From GAS188 sp963713805 (lineage in GTDB: Bacteria > Pseudomonadota > Alphaproteobacteria > Rhizobiales > Beijerinckiaceae), in assembly GCA_963713805.1 (NCBI GenBank), contig CAVQNF010000015.1, positions 1-64,000 on the forward strand: 64,000 bases of DNA. The letters are read 5' to 3'. Position numbers and translations under genes: made by a program. The notes beneath the pieces are model-generated. The model searched no databases. It was given only the letters and a program-made list of their open reading frames with translations, and was not told the origin of the DNA. Every line of letters begins with the position of its first letter. Positions within the stretch are counted from its first letter, which is position 1. Below, in pieces: positions 1 to 8,369 of this stretch.

Positions 1-78
1 ACGCATGTCACGGCGACCGTCGACCACGCAGGAGACGATGACATCGCCACGGATAATCCGGTAAATGCTCGGATAATT
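1..78 (-). pseudogene. possible C-terminal scrap of a ParE/RelE-type toxin, running off the left edge
   Basis: On the minus strand positions 78 to 1 read NYPSIYRIIRGDVIVSCVVD followed by GRRDMR without a stop. This resembles the C-terminal strands of ParE/RelE toxins (a ..YRI..G..V.I..V.HGRRD pattern). A TGA at 81-79 cuts it off upstream, and the space where the N-terminus should lie is taken by the next gene. It could be a truncated toxin relic or a chance match. The plus strand is also open across this stretch. Weakly supported. Confidence 0.25.
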
Positions 79-146
79 TCATTGGCAGTCACCGACCAAA
101 ATATAGATCAAATTGAGGTCGAAACGGAAGCGTCCGCGCAGCGACT

Positions 147-653
147 TTAGTCTTTCCCTGTTTCGCCATCCTCGCCTTTTGCCCGCGCCTTCCCCGGCCA
201 GCGCGTGGGCCAGCGCTTGATGCGCGCGAACAACGCATCGGTGTCGACCTCGTCCTCGCTCGCCGAAATGCGCCCTGCGGCCGAGACGCCGGCCTCGACG
301 ACCGTTTCGGGCCGTCCCGAGACGAGCGGATGCCACCAGGGAAGATCCTGGCCCCGCGCCACGAGCCGATAGGCGCAGCTCGGAGGAAGCCACTTCAGCG
401 TGCGCGCGAGATCGGGCGAAAGCTGGATGCAGTCGGGGACCTTGCGTTTGCGATTTGTGTAGTCGCCGCAGCGGCAGGTCGATTTGTCGAGGAGACGGCA
501 CCCGACATCCGTCGTGTAGACATGACCGTCATCCTCGTCCTCCAGCTTGATGAGGCAGCAGCGGCCGCAGCCGTCGCACAGGCTCTCCCATTCCTCGGAG
601 GTCATCTCGTCGAGCGTCTTGCGGCGCCAGAAAGGTCCCGAATTGTCGCTCAT
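147..653 (-). CDS. YcgN-family (UPF0260) cysteine cluster protein
   Basis: A 168-residue soluble protein with the cysteine pattern of the YcgN/UPF0260 family. CDGCGRCC lies near residues 27-34, followed by a spaced C..C.C (GCRLLDKSTCRCGDY) and a later PSCAYR motif. The cluster is presumed to bind metal or an Fe-S centre; no biochemical role is established for the family. The first 145 residues match the family core. The acidic, Lys-rich tail after about residue 130 looks variable. It is transcribed divergently from the penicillin-binding protein gene, with about 300 bases between them. Confidence 0.85.
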   Translation of the reverse strand: MSDNSGPFWRRKTLDEMTSEEWESLCDGCGRCCLIKLEDEDDGHVYTTDVGCRLLDKSTCRCGDYTNRKRKVPDCIQLSPDLARTLKWLPPSCAYRLVARGQDLPWWHPLVSGRPETVVEAGVSAAGRISASEDEVDTDALFARIKRWPTRWPGKARAKGEDGETGKD

Positions 654-959
654 GAGCCTTCGTCCACCGGCAATTGCCGCGTTGTGGCCATCACGTGATG
701 ATATAGGGTGCGGCCGAGCGTTGAAAGCTCCCGGCCACCTTTCGGCTATATCTTCAGGATTAGCCTCTTCCCCTGGTCTTGTCCCGATCCGATTGCTATT
801 GTGTCAGTGGCAATATGACGCCGAGCTATCCAGCGGCATGACCTGGTTCGAGCCGGTCGACCGTGTCCGTTCCTTCTCGCGGCAAAGGCGTGAAGCCCGG
901 AGAGGACGCAAGACTTCGAGGCGGCCGAGCGCCGACGCATCATCTGGGGACGGCATTCG
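654..959. other. intergenic region between divergent genes
   Basis: A gap of 306 bases between the start codons of the YcgN-family gene and the penicillin-binding protein gene. It must hold both promoters. I could not pick convincing -35/-10 pairs. Short overlapping ORFs here have no recognisable family signature. Confidence 0.5.
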
Positions 960-3192
960 ATGCTGACGAACCCGAGCTCGCTTTGGGCGAAGATCAGGAG
1001 GGGGCTGCTCGGGCTCGATTCTCTGATCGATTCCGGGCTTTACGGGGCGGGCGAACGTTTGGCCGACGCCTATCGCCGCTTTGCGCTTCGCGTGGACAAG
1101 CTGCATGTCTCAGGGCTCCGCAGGCTCCTGGTGGAGCTCCTGAGCGAAGCGACGACGCTCGGCGCCGTAGGCTCGGTCGGGCTTTTGATGCTGGCGCAAC
1201 CGGCCTTTCGTCTCACGAGCGACGATTTCCTGTCGCGGCAGGATCTTGCGGTGACCTTTCTCGGGCGCAACGGCGTCGAGATCGGCAAGCGCGGGTTGAA
1301 GCAGGACGCGACCATACCCTTGAGCGAATTTCCCGATCATCTGCTGAAGGCCGTGTTCGCGACCGAGGATCGCCGCTTCTACGATCATTTCGGCATCGAT
1401 CCGGTGGGTCTCGTGCGCGCCCTGTCGGTCAATGCGCGAGCCTCGGGCGTGGTGCAGGGCGGCTCGACGCTCACCCAGCAGCTCGCCAAGAACATCTTCC
1501 TGACCAATGAGCGCTCGCTCGATCGCAAGATCAAGGAAGCCTTCCTGTCGGTCTGGCTCGAAAGGCGGCTGTCGAAATCCCAGATCCTCAAGCTCTATCT
1601 CGACCGCGCCTATATGGGCGGGGGCACCTTCGGGGTCGCGGCCGCCTCCGAATATTATTTCGGCAAGTCGGTGAAGGATATTTCACTCGCCGAGGCGGCC
1701 ATGCTCGCCGGCCTCTTCAAGGCACCGACGAAATACGGTCCTTACGTCAATCTGCCCGCGGCGCGCGCGCGGGCGAACGACGTCCTGTCCAACATGGTGG
1801 ACGCCGGTTTCATGACGGAAGGCCAGGTGCTGGCGGCACGGCAAAATCCGGCGACCCCCGTCGACCGCGGGCGCGACTACAGCCCCGATTACTATCTCGA
1901 CTACGCCTATGACGAGGTGCGCAAGCTCGCCGATGCCGGCAAGCTCGGCGGCGAGCGCTCCGTGATCGTGCGGACGTCTTTTGACGCCGATCTGCAGCGC
2001 AAAGCCGAGAGCTCGATCGAAGCCGCGCTGCGAGACGAGGGCGACCATTGGAATGTCGAGCAGGCCGCCATGGTGATCATGGAGCCCGACGGGGCCGTGC
2101 GCGTCATGGTCGGCGGGCGCGACTATGGCGACAGCCAGTTCAACCGGGCGACGGATTCGCTGAGGCAGCCGGGCTCGTCCTTCAAGCCGGTCGTCTACAC
2201 GACCGCGCTGGCGAGCGGGAAATTCCACCCCGACACCCCGATCGTCGACGCGCCGATTTGCATCGTCAATTGGTGCCCCGCCAATTTCGGCGGAAAATAC
2301 ATGGGCCGCGTCACCCTGACCCAGGCGATCACCCATTCGCTGAACAGCGTCCCCGTGCGGCTTTCGATCGCGCTCGGCGACGGCAATCCCAAGGCCGGGC
2401 GCGCCAAGATCATCGAGATGGCGAAGCGGCTCGGCATCACGACGGAGATCAACGATACCCAATCGCTGCCCATCGGCGCGGTCGGCGTGAATCCGCTCGA
2501 GATTGCGTCCGTCTACGCGGTCTTCGCCAATGGCGGACACCGCGCACCGCCGCATGCCGCGCTCGAGATCATGAATCCGAAGGGGCAGATGATCTACACC
2601 TTCGACAAGGATGGGCCCCCGCGCCCGCAGGTCATCTTCCACGCAAGTCGAAACCGACATCGTGTGGATGATGCGTCATGTCGTGGCCGAGGGCACGGGG
2701 CGCGCCGCCATCATTCCCGGCACGATGCTCGCCGGCAAGACCGGCACGACGAATGCGAGCCGCGACGCCTGGTTCGATGGCTACAGCGCCTATCTGGTCG
2801 GCGTGATCTGGATGGGCAATGACGATTACGAGCCGACGAATGGAATGACCGGCGGCACGTTGCCGGCCAAGACCTGGCACGAGATCATGGCCTATGCGCA
2901 TCAAGGCCTCGACCCGAAGCCGCTGCCCTTCCAGCAATTCGACGACAGGCTCGACGGCACGGCCGACGCGCGCGCCAAGGGTCGAGAGGTGCAACAGACC
3001 GCATCCGCGGCGCCGCGCTCGCGGACGCTTTCGCGCCGCTCGATCGAGGTGATCAACGGCATCGAGAACCTGCTGGCGCAGCCTCTCGCGGTGCATGAGG
3101 TGCCCACGACCGCCCCCGTGCGCATCCTGCAGCTCGAGGACGGCCGGCTGAGTGCGGCCAGCGTGCCCGCCGAGGCGCGCGCGCTCCGTTGA
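960..3192 (+). CDS. class A penicillin-binding protein (PBP1A-like), one frameshift
   Basis: Bifunctional peptidoglycan synthase: glycosyltransferase plus DD-transpeptidase, anchored by one N-terminal membrane segment (about residues 60-85). The GT51 domain shows ATEDRRFYDHFGID with its catalytic Glu and the QGGSTLTQQLAKN motif. The transpeptidase domain has the active-site Ser in PGSSFKP, the SLN motif in THSLNS, and AGKTGTTN. The reading frame is broken near 2637-2638: removing one T from the TT pair joins the upstream frame (ending ..RPQVI) to the downstream frame (TQVETDIVWMM..) that carries the KTGTT box. Total length is 3n+1, as expected for a single inserted base. Probably intact in the cell; see the frameshift finding. 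Confidence 0.85.
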
Positions 3193-3197
3193 GGCGG

Positions 3198-3782
3198 ATG
3201 ACGCCCATGCTGCGCATTCTTTCGATCCTCGCGGTGCTGTTCGGTGGGGCCGCCATCGGCCTGCGCAGCGCCGAGCTCGCGCTCGACCGCAATGTCTCAG
3301 GCGATCTCGTTCGAGCCGGCGCCTGGGAGATGCGGGTCTCGGAAAGCCTCGTCGCCGCCGACCCTTATGCACAAGCCGAGAGGGCAAGGTCGGGCGTCAT
3401 CCCGCTCGCCTCGGGCGAAGGCTTCACCTTGACGGCGCGCCATGATTTCGAAGGGCGCAGGCTCGACGGGCGCTGCGTCTACTCGATCGCCGGCGCAACG
3501 CCGGCCGCGCGCTTCTGGAGCATCACCTTGTTCGACGAGGGCGGCCATCCGGTGGTGAACGCAGCGCAACGCCAGAGCTTCACCTCGACCGAGTTGAGCC
3601 GAGACGCGAAAGGCGACTTCGCCATCACGGTCGCCGCGCATGTCGAGCCCGGCGATTGGCTGCCGGCGCCGACGAGCGCGGGCTTCGTGCTGCTCTTGCG
3701 CCTTTACGATACGCCGATCGGCACCGGCGTATCGGTCACGCCGGAGCAGGTGCCCGCGATCACGATGCTCACATGCGCCTGA
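3198..3782 (+). CDS. DUF1214 domain protein, exported
   Basis: About 194 residues with an N-terminal hydrophobic segment (ILSILAVLFGGAAIGL), so probably exported or membrane anchored. The body matches the DUF1214 pattern: FEGRRLDGRCVYSIAG, ARFWSITLFDEGG, then a C-terminal LLLRLYDTPI segment. Function is unknown; in alphaproteobacteria it typically pairs with a DUF1254 protein, as here. The ATG at 3198 is chosen; a TTG at 3189 overlapping the upstream stop (TTGA) is an alternative and would suggest coupling to the penicillin-binding protein gene. The stop overlaps the next gene by ten bases. Confidence 0.8.
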   Translation: MTPMLRILSILAVLFGGAAIGLRSAELALDRNVSGDLVRAGAWEMRVSESLVAADPYAQAERARSGVIPLASGEGFTLTARHDFEGRRLDGRCVYSIAGATPAARFWSITLFDEGGHPVVNAAQRQSFTSTELSRDAKGDFAITVAAHVEPGDWLPAPTSAGFVLLLRLYDTPIGTGVSVTPEQVPAITMLTCA

Positions 3783-4336
3783 TGGGCAAGATCGCGGAAG
3801 CGGCGAGGCTGATCGCCTGCGTCGTGCTCATCGCCATCTCGGTGCACATCATAAGCGTGCTCTCGGTGCCGAGCCTGTCGCATGCCGATGCCTTCTCGCT
3901 CGTGTCGCGGCTTGCGCCTGAGCTTCGCCTCGTGCAGCTCGACGGCCACGAAGCGTTTCTCGACGGGATGGAAGACCCCGACATCGCCGCGGCCGTCTGC
4001 TCCTTCGATCTCGCCGCCGGCCCGATCAAGGTGACCTTGCCGGTGGGCGCCGACGGCTTTTCCTCGATCGCGCTTCATCAGGAAGGTGGCGGCGCCTTCT
4101 TCGCCTTGTCGAATTCGGCCGCGGAGAACGGCCGCATCGAGGTGGTCGCGCTCACGCCGGCCCAGGCAGTCGAGCGCGCGGCCGATGACGATCCCGACAA
4201 CCCGAGCGGAGAGGTGCGCGCCGTCTCGTCGCGCACGCGCGGCTTCGCCGTGTTCCGCGCGCTCGCGCTCTTGCCGAGCCAGCGCTCGGCCGCCAAGGCG
4301 CTCGTCGCCGGTGGAAGCTGCCAGCACGTCGAGTGA
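3773..4336 (+). CDS. DUF1254-type small membrane-anchored protein
   Basis: A 187-residue protein with an N-terminal membrane segment (ACVVLIAISVHIISVLSV) and an exported body. It starts inside the end of the DUF1214 gene, a ten-base overlap implying translational coupling. The sequence (DPDIAAAVCSFDL, IKVTLPVGADGFSSIALH) fits the short DUF1254-family partner found next to DUF1214 genes in Hyphomicrobiales. Biochemical role unknown. The open frame extends upstream to 3656, but the ATG at 3773 gives the sensible N-terminus. Confidence 0.7.
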   Translation: MRLMGKIAEAARLIACVVLIAISVHIISVLSVPSLSHADAFSLVSRLAPELRLVQLDGHEAFLDGMEDPDIAAAVCSFDLAAGPIKVTLPVGADGFSSIALHQEGGGAFFALSNSAAENGRIEVVALTPAQAVERAADDDPDNPSGEVRAVSSRTRGFAVFRALALLPSQRSAAKALVAGGSCQHVE

Positions 4337-4460
4337 GCGCGCCACCGGCGTGAGGAGCCTTGCGCGAATTTATCCGGCGCAGCTCTGTTCCGGCATGATG
4401 CGGCCGGCCGATTTTCGAGCGATGCGAAGGCCTCCGCGCCGGACTTATGGCCGGGCGACG

Positions 4461-4751
4461 TCAGGCCACGAACGAGGCGTCGGCCGCCGGGACATCCTCG
4501 CGCTTCGAGGTGGCACGCTTTGAGGTTGCGCGCTGCTTGGCGACGGGCTCCCTGGCCGTCTGCTCGTTGACCCTTTGCTTCGAGGCTTCGCGCGTCGAAG
4601 GCTCGTGCTTCGAGGCGTTCTGCTCCGTGCCCCAGCGCTCGTAGCGCACGCCGAGAAACAGGCTGATCGTGGCGCCACCCTCGGGCGCAGGGTCGCGTGG
4701 GCGGGAGGGTTTGGCCCGCGCGAGCTCAGACAACAAGATGACGTGACCCAT
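4461..4751 (-). CDS. small hypothetical protein
   Basis: About 96 residues. The N-terminal half holds a short hydrophobic stretch and ISLFLGVRYERW, which resembles a motif seen in small uncharacterised Hyphomicrobiales proteins. The second half is rich in Lys, Arg, Ala, Ser and Thr and looks disordered. The start at 4751 (MGHVILLS) is preferred; a GTG at 4763 is possible. It lies alone between two genes on the other strand. No function can be proposed. Confidence 0.5.
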   Translation of the reverse strand: MGHVILLSELARAKPSRPRDPAPEGGATISLFLGVRYERWGTEQNASKHEPSTREASKQRVNEQTAREPVAKQRATSKRATSKREDVPAADASFVA

Positions 4752-4942
4752 CAGCGTCCCCACTTATTGCGGTCGTGTCGCGCAGCCAGGCTCCGGCTTA
4801 CGGGTGAACCGCCTGGGCGCGCGACCCGCTCCTCACAATCGAAGCACGACCGGACAAACCGCGCCGCGCTCCATCGTCCCGATCCCATGCTGGGGGTGCT
4901 TGGTTAACGTGATGCTAACGGCGTCGGGGGTATTTTCCGGGC

Positions 4943-6076
4943 ATGGCCGACACTCGTCCCTGGTCCTTGCGATCGCCCATGCCTCCCGACGCCTTTCCCG
5001 AGATTGCGCCTCTCATCGCCGCCGCCAGGGCGGACGGCATCGACGCGCGCATGGTGCTTGCGCGCGTTCTTACGGACCTTTTCGTCGGGCGCGCGCTGCA
5101 CACCCATGACGAGCTCGTGCAATTCGAGGATTTGGTCGAGCCCCTGATCCGGATCGTCGATACGCCGACGGCCGTCGCCGTCGCGAACAAGCTGGCGCGT
5201 CATGCCGAGACGCCGCGCGGCGTGATCGAGGCGCTGCTCGCGCGCGAGGACGAAGCGAGCTTCGCGGTCTTGCGCGACGCGGTGATGCTCGATCTGCGCA
5301 CGCTCGACATCGTGGCGGAGCGCGGCTCCTCTCTTGTGGCGGTCGCCATCGCTTTGCGCGACAAGATCGCGGAGACCACGGCGCGCATCCTCGCCTATCG
5401 CGACGAAGCCTCGACCGATCTTGCGCTTGCGAGCGCGCCGGAGCGCGATCTGCCGGCCGACGTGGTGGCGCTTCTCTGCGCGAGGGCGCGCGGCCATGCC
5501 GATCTCGCGAAGCTGATGCTGGCGAGGCCGACCCTCGTCTTTCGCGAGCATTGCGCGCTCTTCCTCGAAGCCGAGCCGCAGGAACGCGCCGCCATCGCGG
5601 CCGAGGCGACGCGCCGAACTTTCCTGACGCGGGCGCGCCCGAGCCCCTTCGCGCGACAAGGCATCGATGAGGCAGTGCTCGCTCTCGTCGGCCAGGGAAG
5701 CGAAAAGCTCGCCGAAGCGCTCGCGGGTTGGCTTGGCCTTGGCTCCACCGACGCGCAGGCGATCGTCGACGATCCGAACGGAGAGGCGCTCGCCCTCGCC
5801 ATGCGTGCCTGCGGGGCGCGCGCCGTGCCGATCGTGGCGCTGCTCTTGCGTCGCGGCCTGCATCTTTCCCGCTCGGTGGAGCGCATCTTCTCGCTCGATC
5901 GTTTGGCACGCGAGACGAGCGGGGCGGGCGCCGCGATGATCGTGGAGGCCTTCGCCCCGGTGAGGTCGCGCCCGGCGCGTCATATGGCGGCGCAGCGTCC
6001 CGTGCGCGAGCTCCCCTTGCCGGGAGCGGAGCAGGTCCTCGCCGGAGGCTTCAAACGGCGCGAACGCAGCCGCTGA
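4943..6076 (+). CDS. DUF2336 domain protein
   Basis: A 377-residue, almost wholly helical, Ala/Arg/Leu-rich soluble protein with repeated short helices, matching the DUF2336 architecture. Recognisable stretches are LVQFEDLVEPLIRIVDTPTA and VRDA/LDLRTLDIVAE-like segments in the first half. DUF2336 proteins are widespread in Hyphomicrobiales and functionally uncharacterised. Start ATG at 4943 is the only good in-frame start near the beginning. No operon partner is visible. Confidence 0.75.
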   Translation: MADTRPWSLRSPMPPDAFPEIAPLIAAARADGIDARMVLARVLTDLFVGRALHTHDELVQFEDLVEPLIRIVDTPTAVAVANKLARHAETPRGVIEALLAREDEASFAVLRDAVMLDLRTLDIVAERGSSLVAVAIALRDKIAETTARILAYRDEASTDLALASAPERDLPADVVALLCARARGHADLAKLMLARPTLVFREHCALFLEAEPQERAAIAAEATRRTFLTRARPSPFARQGIDEAVLALVGQGSEKLAEALAGWLGLGSTDAQAIVDDPNGEALALAMRACGARAVPIVALLLRRGLHLSRSVERIFSLDRLARETSGAGAAMIVEAFAPVRSRPARHMAAQRPVRELPLPGAEQVLAGGFKRRERSR

Positions 6077-6110
6077 GGCTTCCGTCAGTCAGCGACCCGT
6101 GGTCAATCGC

Positions 6111-6499
6111 TTAGCTCGATGCCGAGTTTCGCTCAGGGAACAGCCCGGGCATCCACCTCGACGCGATAGCGGCAGGGAAGCCGAGCAACAAGGCATCGCG
6201 CGGTCCCTTCGATGTCAGCACGCCGCGCGTTAGCAGCTCGGAGATGATGCGACGCGCGTGACGCGGCGTGAGTAGCAATTCATTGAACGTACGAGGTTCG
6301 AAAGGGCAGCAAGGACACCCGTGGGCAGGCTGCGTCGGAAGCTCGCCGACTTCGCCGCCAACTCGACCACGAGGTCGAGGAGCAGCCCGCGATGGCGAGA
6401 GCCCCCGCCGATCAAAAGCGGCTCCATCATCGTGGTCGGCTCACCGCGGTCCACGACCTCTGGAATGTCCGCTTTTTTGTCCTCTTTGGTATTCCACAT
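6111..6499 (-). pseudogene. Fic-family protein relic with internal deletion
   Basis: Two ends of a Fic-type protein are joined with the middle missing. From 6499 the minus strand reads MWNTKED.. then MEPLLIGGGSRHRGLLLDL, FRRSLPTGVLAAL and LVRSMNCY, the N-terminal lobe that precedes the Fic core in this family. From about 6280 down to the TAA at 6111, in another frame, it reads TPRHARRIISELLTRGVLTS and then FPAAIASRWMPGLFPERNSA, the family's C-terminal end. The catalytic HPFxxGNGR core and everything else between are gone, about 250 residues. The join is near 6270-6282. The stretch just upstream of the start (about 6480-6560) is AT-rich compared with its surroundings. Confidence 0.75.
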
Positions 6500-6633
6500 A
6501 ACTTATTTATATCATGGATTTAGAATACGCGCATTTCGTATTTTGGCACTCGGAATGTCCGCATGAAAGTCCGCTTCGATCCGGCCGTCCGAGGCTGCCT
6601 TCAGTGCCATCTATCCCGGCCCAGCGCCCGGAT

Positions 6634-6972
6634 TTACGCCAGATCCAAGAATGAACGGCCCTCGCGATCCTCGACCTCGACGATCCAGATGTCGGGATCG
6701 AAGCGGCGCTCCTTGGCAAGGCGTGCCTCGATCTCGGCGGGCGGCATGGTGAGAGGCGCGTGCAATCTCGTGAACAGGCGATCGACGCCTCGGGGAAGCT
6801 CTTCGGTCGGCGGCGCCGGGCCGTAAAGCGTCGCGGTCTCATCGAGCCTGTCCAGCTTGACGAAGATGGAGCCGGCTTCCGCCGCGCCTCTGCGGCGCAG
6901 CACGGCCGTGACGCCCTCGATGGCGCAACGGCGCAGATAAGCCGAAACCCAGATGTCGCTGCGAAGCCGCAT
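6634..6972 (-). CDS. DUF1491 family protein
   Basis: 112 residues beginning MRLRSDIWVSAYLRRCAIEG, the typical DUF1491 start, followed by AAEAGSIFVKLDRLDE, ATLYGPAPP and a C-terminal DPDIWIVEVEDREGRSFLD. Small soluble alphaproteobacterial protein of unknown role. The frame continues upstream to 7008, but the ATG at 6972 matches the family start. It lies head to head with aroC. Confidence 0.85.
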   Translation of the reverse strand: MRLRSDIWVSAYLRRCAIEGVTAVLRRRGAAEAGSIFVKLDRLDETATLYGPAPPTEELPRGVDRLFTRLHAPLTMPPAEIEARLAKERRFDPDIWIVEVEDREGRSFLDLA

Positions 6973-7144
6973 GGCGCCTCGATGCCTCGCAAACTCAACT
7001 CTGGTCAAGAGATCGGCGGTATCGGGTTCCGGTTGACTTTCGCCTTCCCGGAAGCAATCACCTTCTCAGCCGGCCGATTGCACTTCTGCCGATAATGGGA
7101 TCGGGGGCGGGCCGCCGGTCGCTCGCATAGCCGAGGCGCCTTCG

Positions 7145-8257
7145 ATGTCGCACAACAGCTTCGGTCATCTCTTCCGCGTCACCACCTTCGGCGAGAGCCA
7201 TGGAGTGTCGATCGGCTGCGTCGTCGACGGCTGCCCGCCCGGCATCCCCCTTTCGGAAGCCGACATCCAGCGCGATCTCGATCGGCGTCGCCCGGGGCAG
7301 TCGCGCTTCACCACGCAAAGGCGCGAGCCCGACCGCGTCAGGATCGTTTCGGGCGTGTTCGCGGACGATCGCACCGACGGCCAGGTGACCACGGGCACGC
7401 CCATCGGCCTCCTCATCGAGAACGAGGATAAGCGCTCGAAGGATTACGACGAGATCAGAGACGCCTATCGGCCGGGCCACGCCGATGTCGCCTACGATCT
7501 CAAATACGGCTTTCGGGATTATCGTGGCGGCGGGCGCTCCTCGGCGCGCGAGACCGCGATGCGCGTGGCGGCCGGTGCGATCGCGCGCAGAATCGTCCCC
7601 GGCATGAGCGTGCGCGGCGCGCTCGTGCAGATGGGAGCGCTGCCGATCGATCGCGCCAAATGGGATTGGCAGGAGGTCGAGCGCAACGCCTTCTTCACGC
7701 CCGATGCCGAGGCGGCGTCCCGTTTCGCCGAGGAGCTCGATGCCGTGCGAAAGCGCGGCTCGTCCCTTGGTGCGGTGATCGAGGTGGTTGCGGAAGGCGT
7801 GCCGGCAGGGCTCGGCGCGCCGGTCTACGGCAAGCTCGACGCCGATATCGCCGCCGCGCTGATGAGCATCAACGCGGTGAAGGGAGTCGAGATCGGCGAG
7901 GGTTTTGCCGCCGCTTCCCTCTCCGGCGAGGAGAATGCCGACGAGATGCGTGCCGGCAACGAGGGCATCGCCTTTCTCTCGAACCATGCCGGCGGCATCC
8001 TGGGCGGCATCTCGACAGGTCAACCCGTGGTGGCGCGCTTCGCGGTGAAGCCGACCTCGTCGATCCTCTCTGCGCGCCGCACGGTCGATCGTTTCGGCGC
8101 CGAACGCGAGATCGTGACCAAGGGTCGGCACGACCCTTGCGTCGGCATTCGGGCGGTCCCGGTCGGGGAAGCGATGCTCGCCTGCGTGATCGCCGATCAT
8201 TATCTGCGCCAGCGGGCCCAGGTGGCCGAGGCCCCCCGCTGGCCCTTCCGGCGCTGA
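7145..8257 (+). CDS. aroC: chorismate synthase
   Basis: Catalyses the last step of the shikimate pathway, 5-enolpyruvylshikimate-3-phosphate to chorismate, with reduced FMN as cofactor. 370 residues, usual length. Signature regions are present: SFGHLFRVTTFGESHG at the N-terminus, DYRGGGRSSARETAMRVAAG in the middle, and RHDPCVGIRAVPV near the C-terminus. Start ATG at 7145 gives the family N-terminus (MSHNSFG). It is followed by ribB, an order commonly seen in Hyphomicrobiales. No frameshift. Confidence 0.97.
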   Translation: MSHNSFGHLFRVTTFGESHGVSIGCVVDGCPPGIPLSEADIQRDLDRRRPGQSRFTTQRREPDRVRIVSGVFADDRTDGQVTTGTPIGLLIENEDKRSKDYDEIRDAYRPGHADVAYDLKYGFRDYRGGGRSSARETAMRVAAGAIARRIVPGMSVRGALVQMGALPIDRAKWDWQEVERNAFFTPDAEAASRFAEELDAVRKRGSSLGAVIEVVAEGVPAGLGAPVYGKLDADIAAALMSINAVKGVEIGEGFAAASLSGEENADEMRAGNEGIAFLSNHAGGILGGISTGQPVVARFAVKPTSSILSARRTVDRFGAEREIVTKGRHDPCVGIRAVPVGEAMLACVIADHYLRQRAQVAEAPRWPFRR

Positions 8258-8329
8258 GATCCCGACGGGCCGCTTCGCTGGCCGCGGCGCCATCGCAAGG
8301 ATATTTAGTCCCGCTGAAATGATTTTGGG

Positions 8330-8358
8330 TTGCCTTACCGCACTTGAATGCTATTAAA
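8330..8358 (+). promoter_or_regulatory. possible promoter of ribB
   Basis: TTGCCT at 8330-8335 and TATTAA at 8352-8357 are separated by 16 bases and lie immediately upstream of the ribB ATG at 8370. If used, the mRNA leader would be only a few bases long. I see no FMN riboswitch between aroC and ribB; the 112-base gap is too short for one. Weak prediction from consensus only. Confidence 0.25.
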
Positions 8359-8369
8359 TCGGTGCTGAC

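Noticed and set aside
1683..2660. 325-residue open frame opposite the penicillin-binding protein gene
   Set aside because: Antisense shadow of a clear class A PBP.
8258..8369. FMN riboswitch upstream of ribB
   Set aside because: The gap is only 112 bases and lacks the conserved FMN-element segments.
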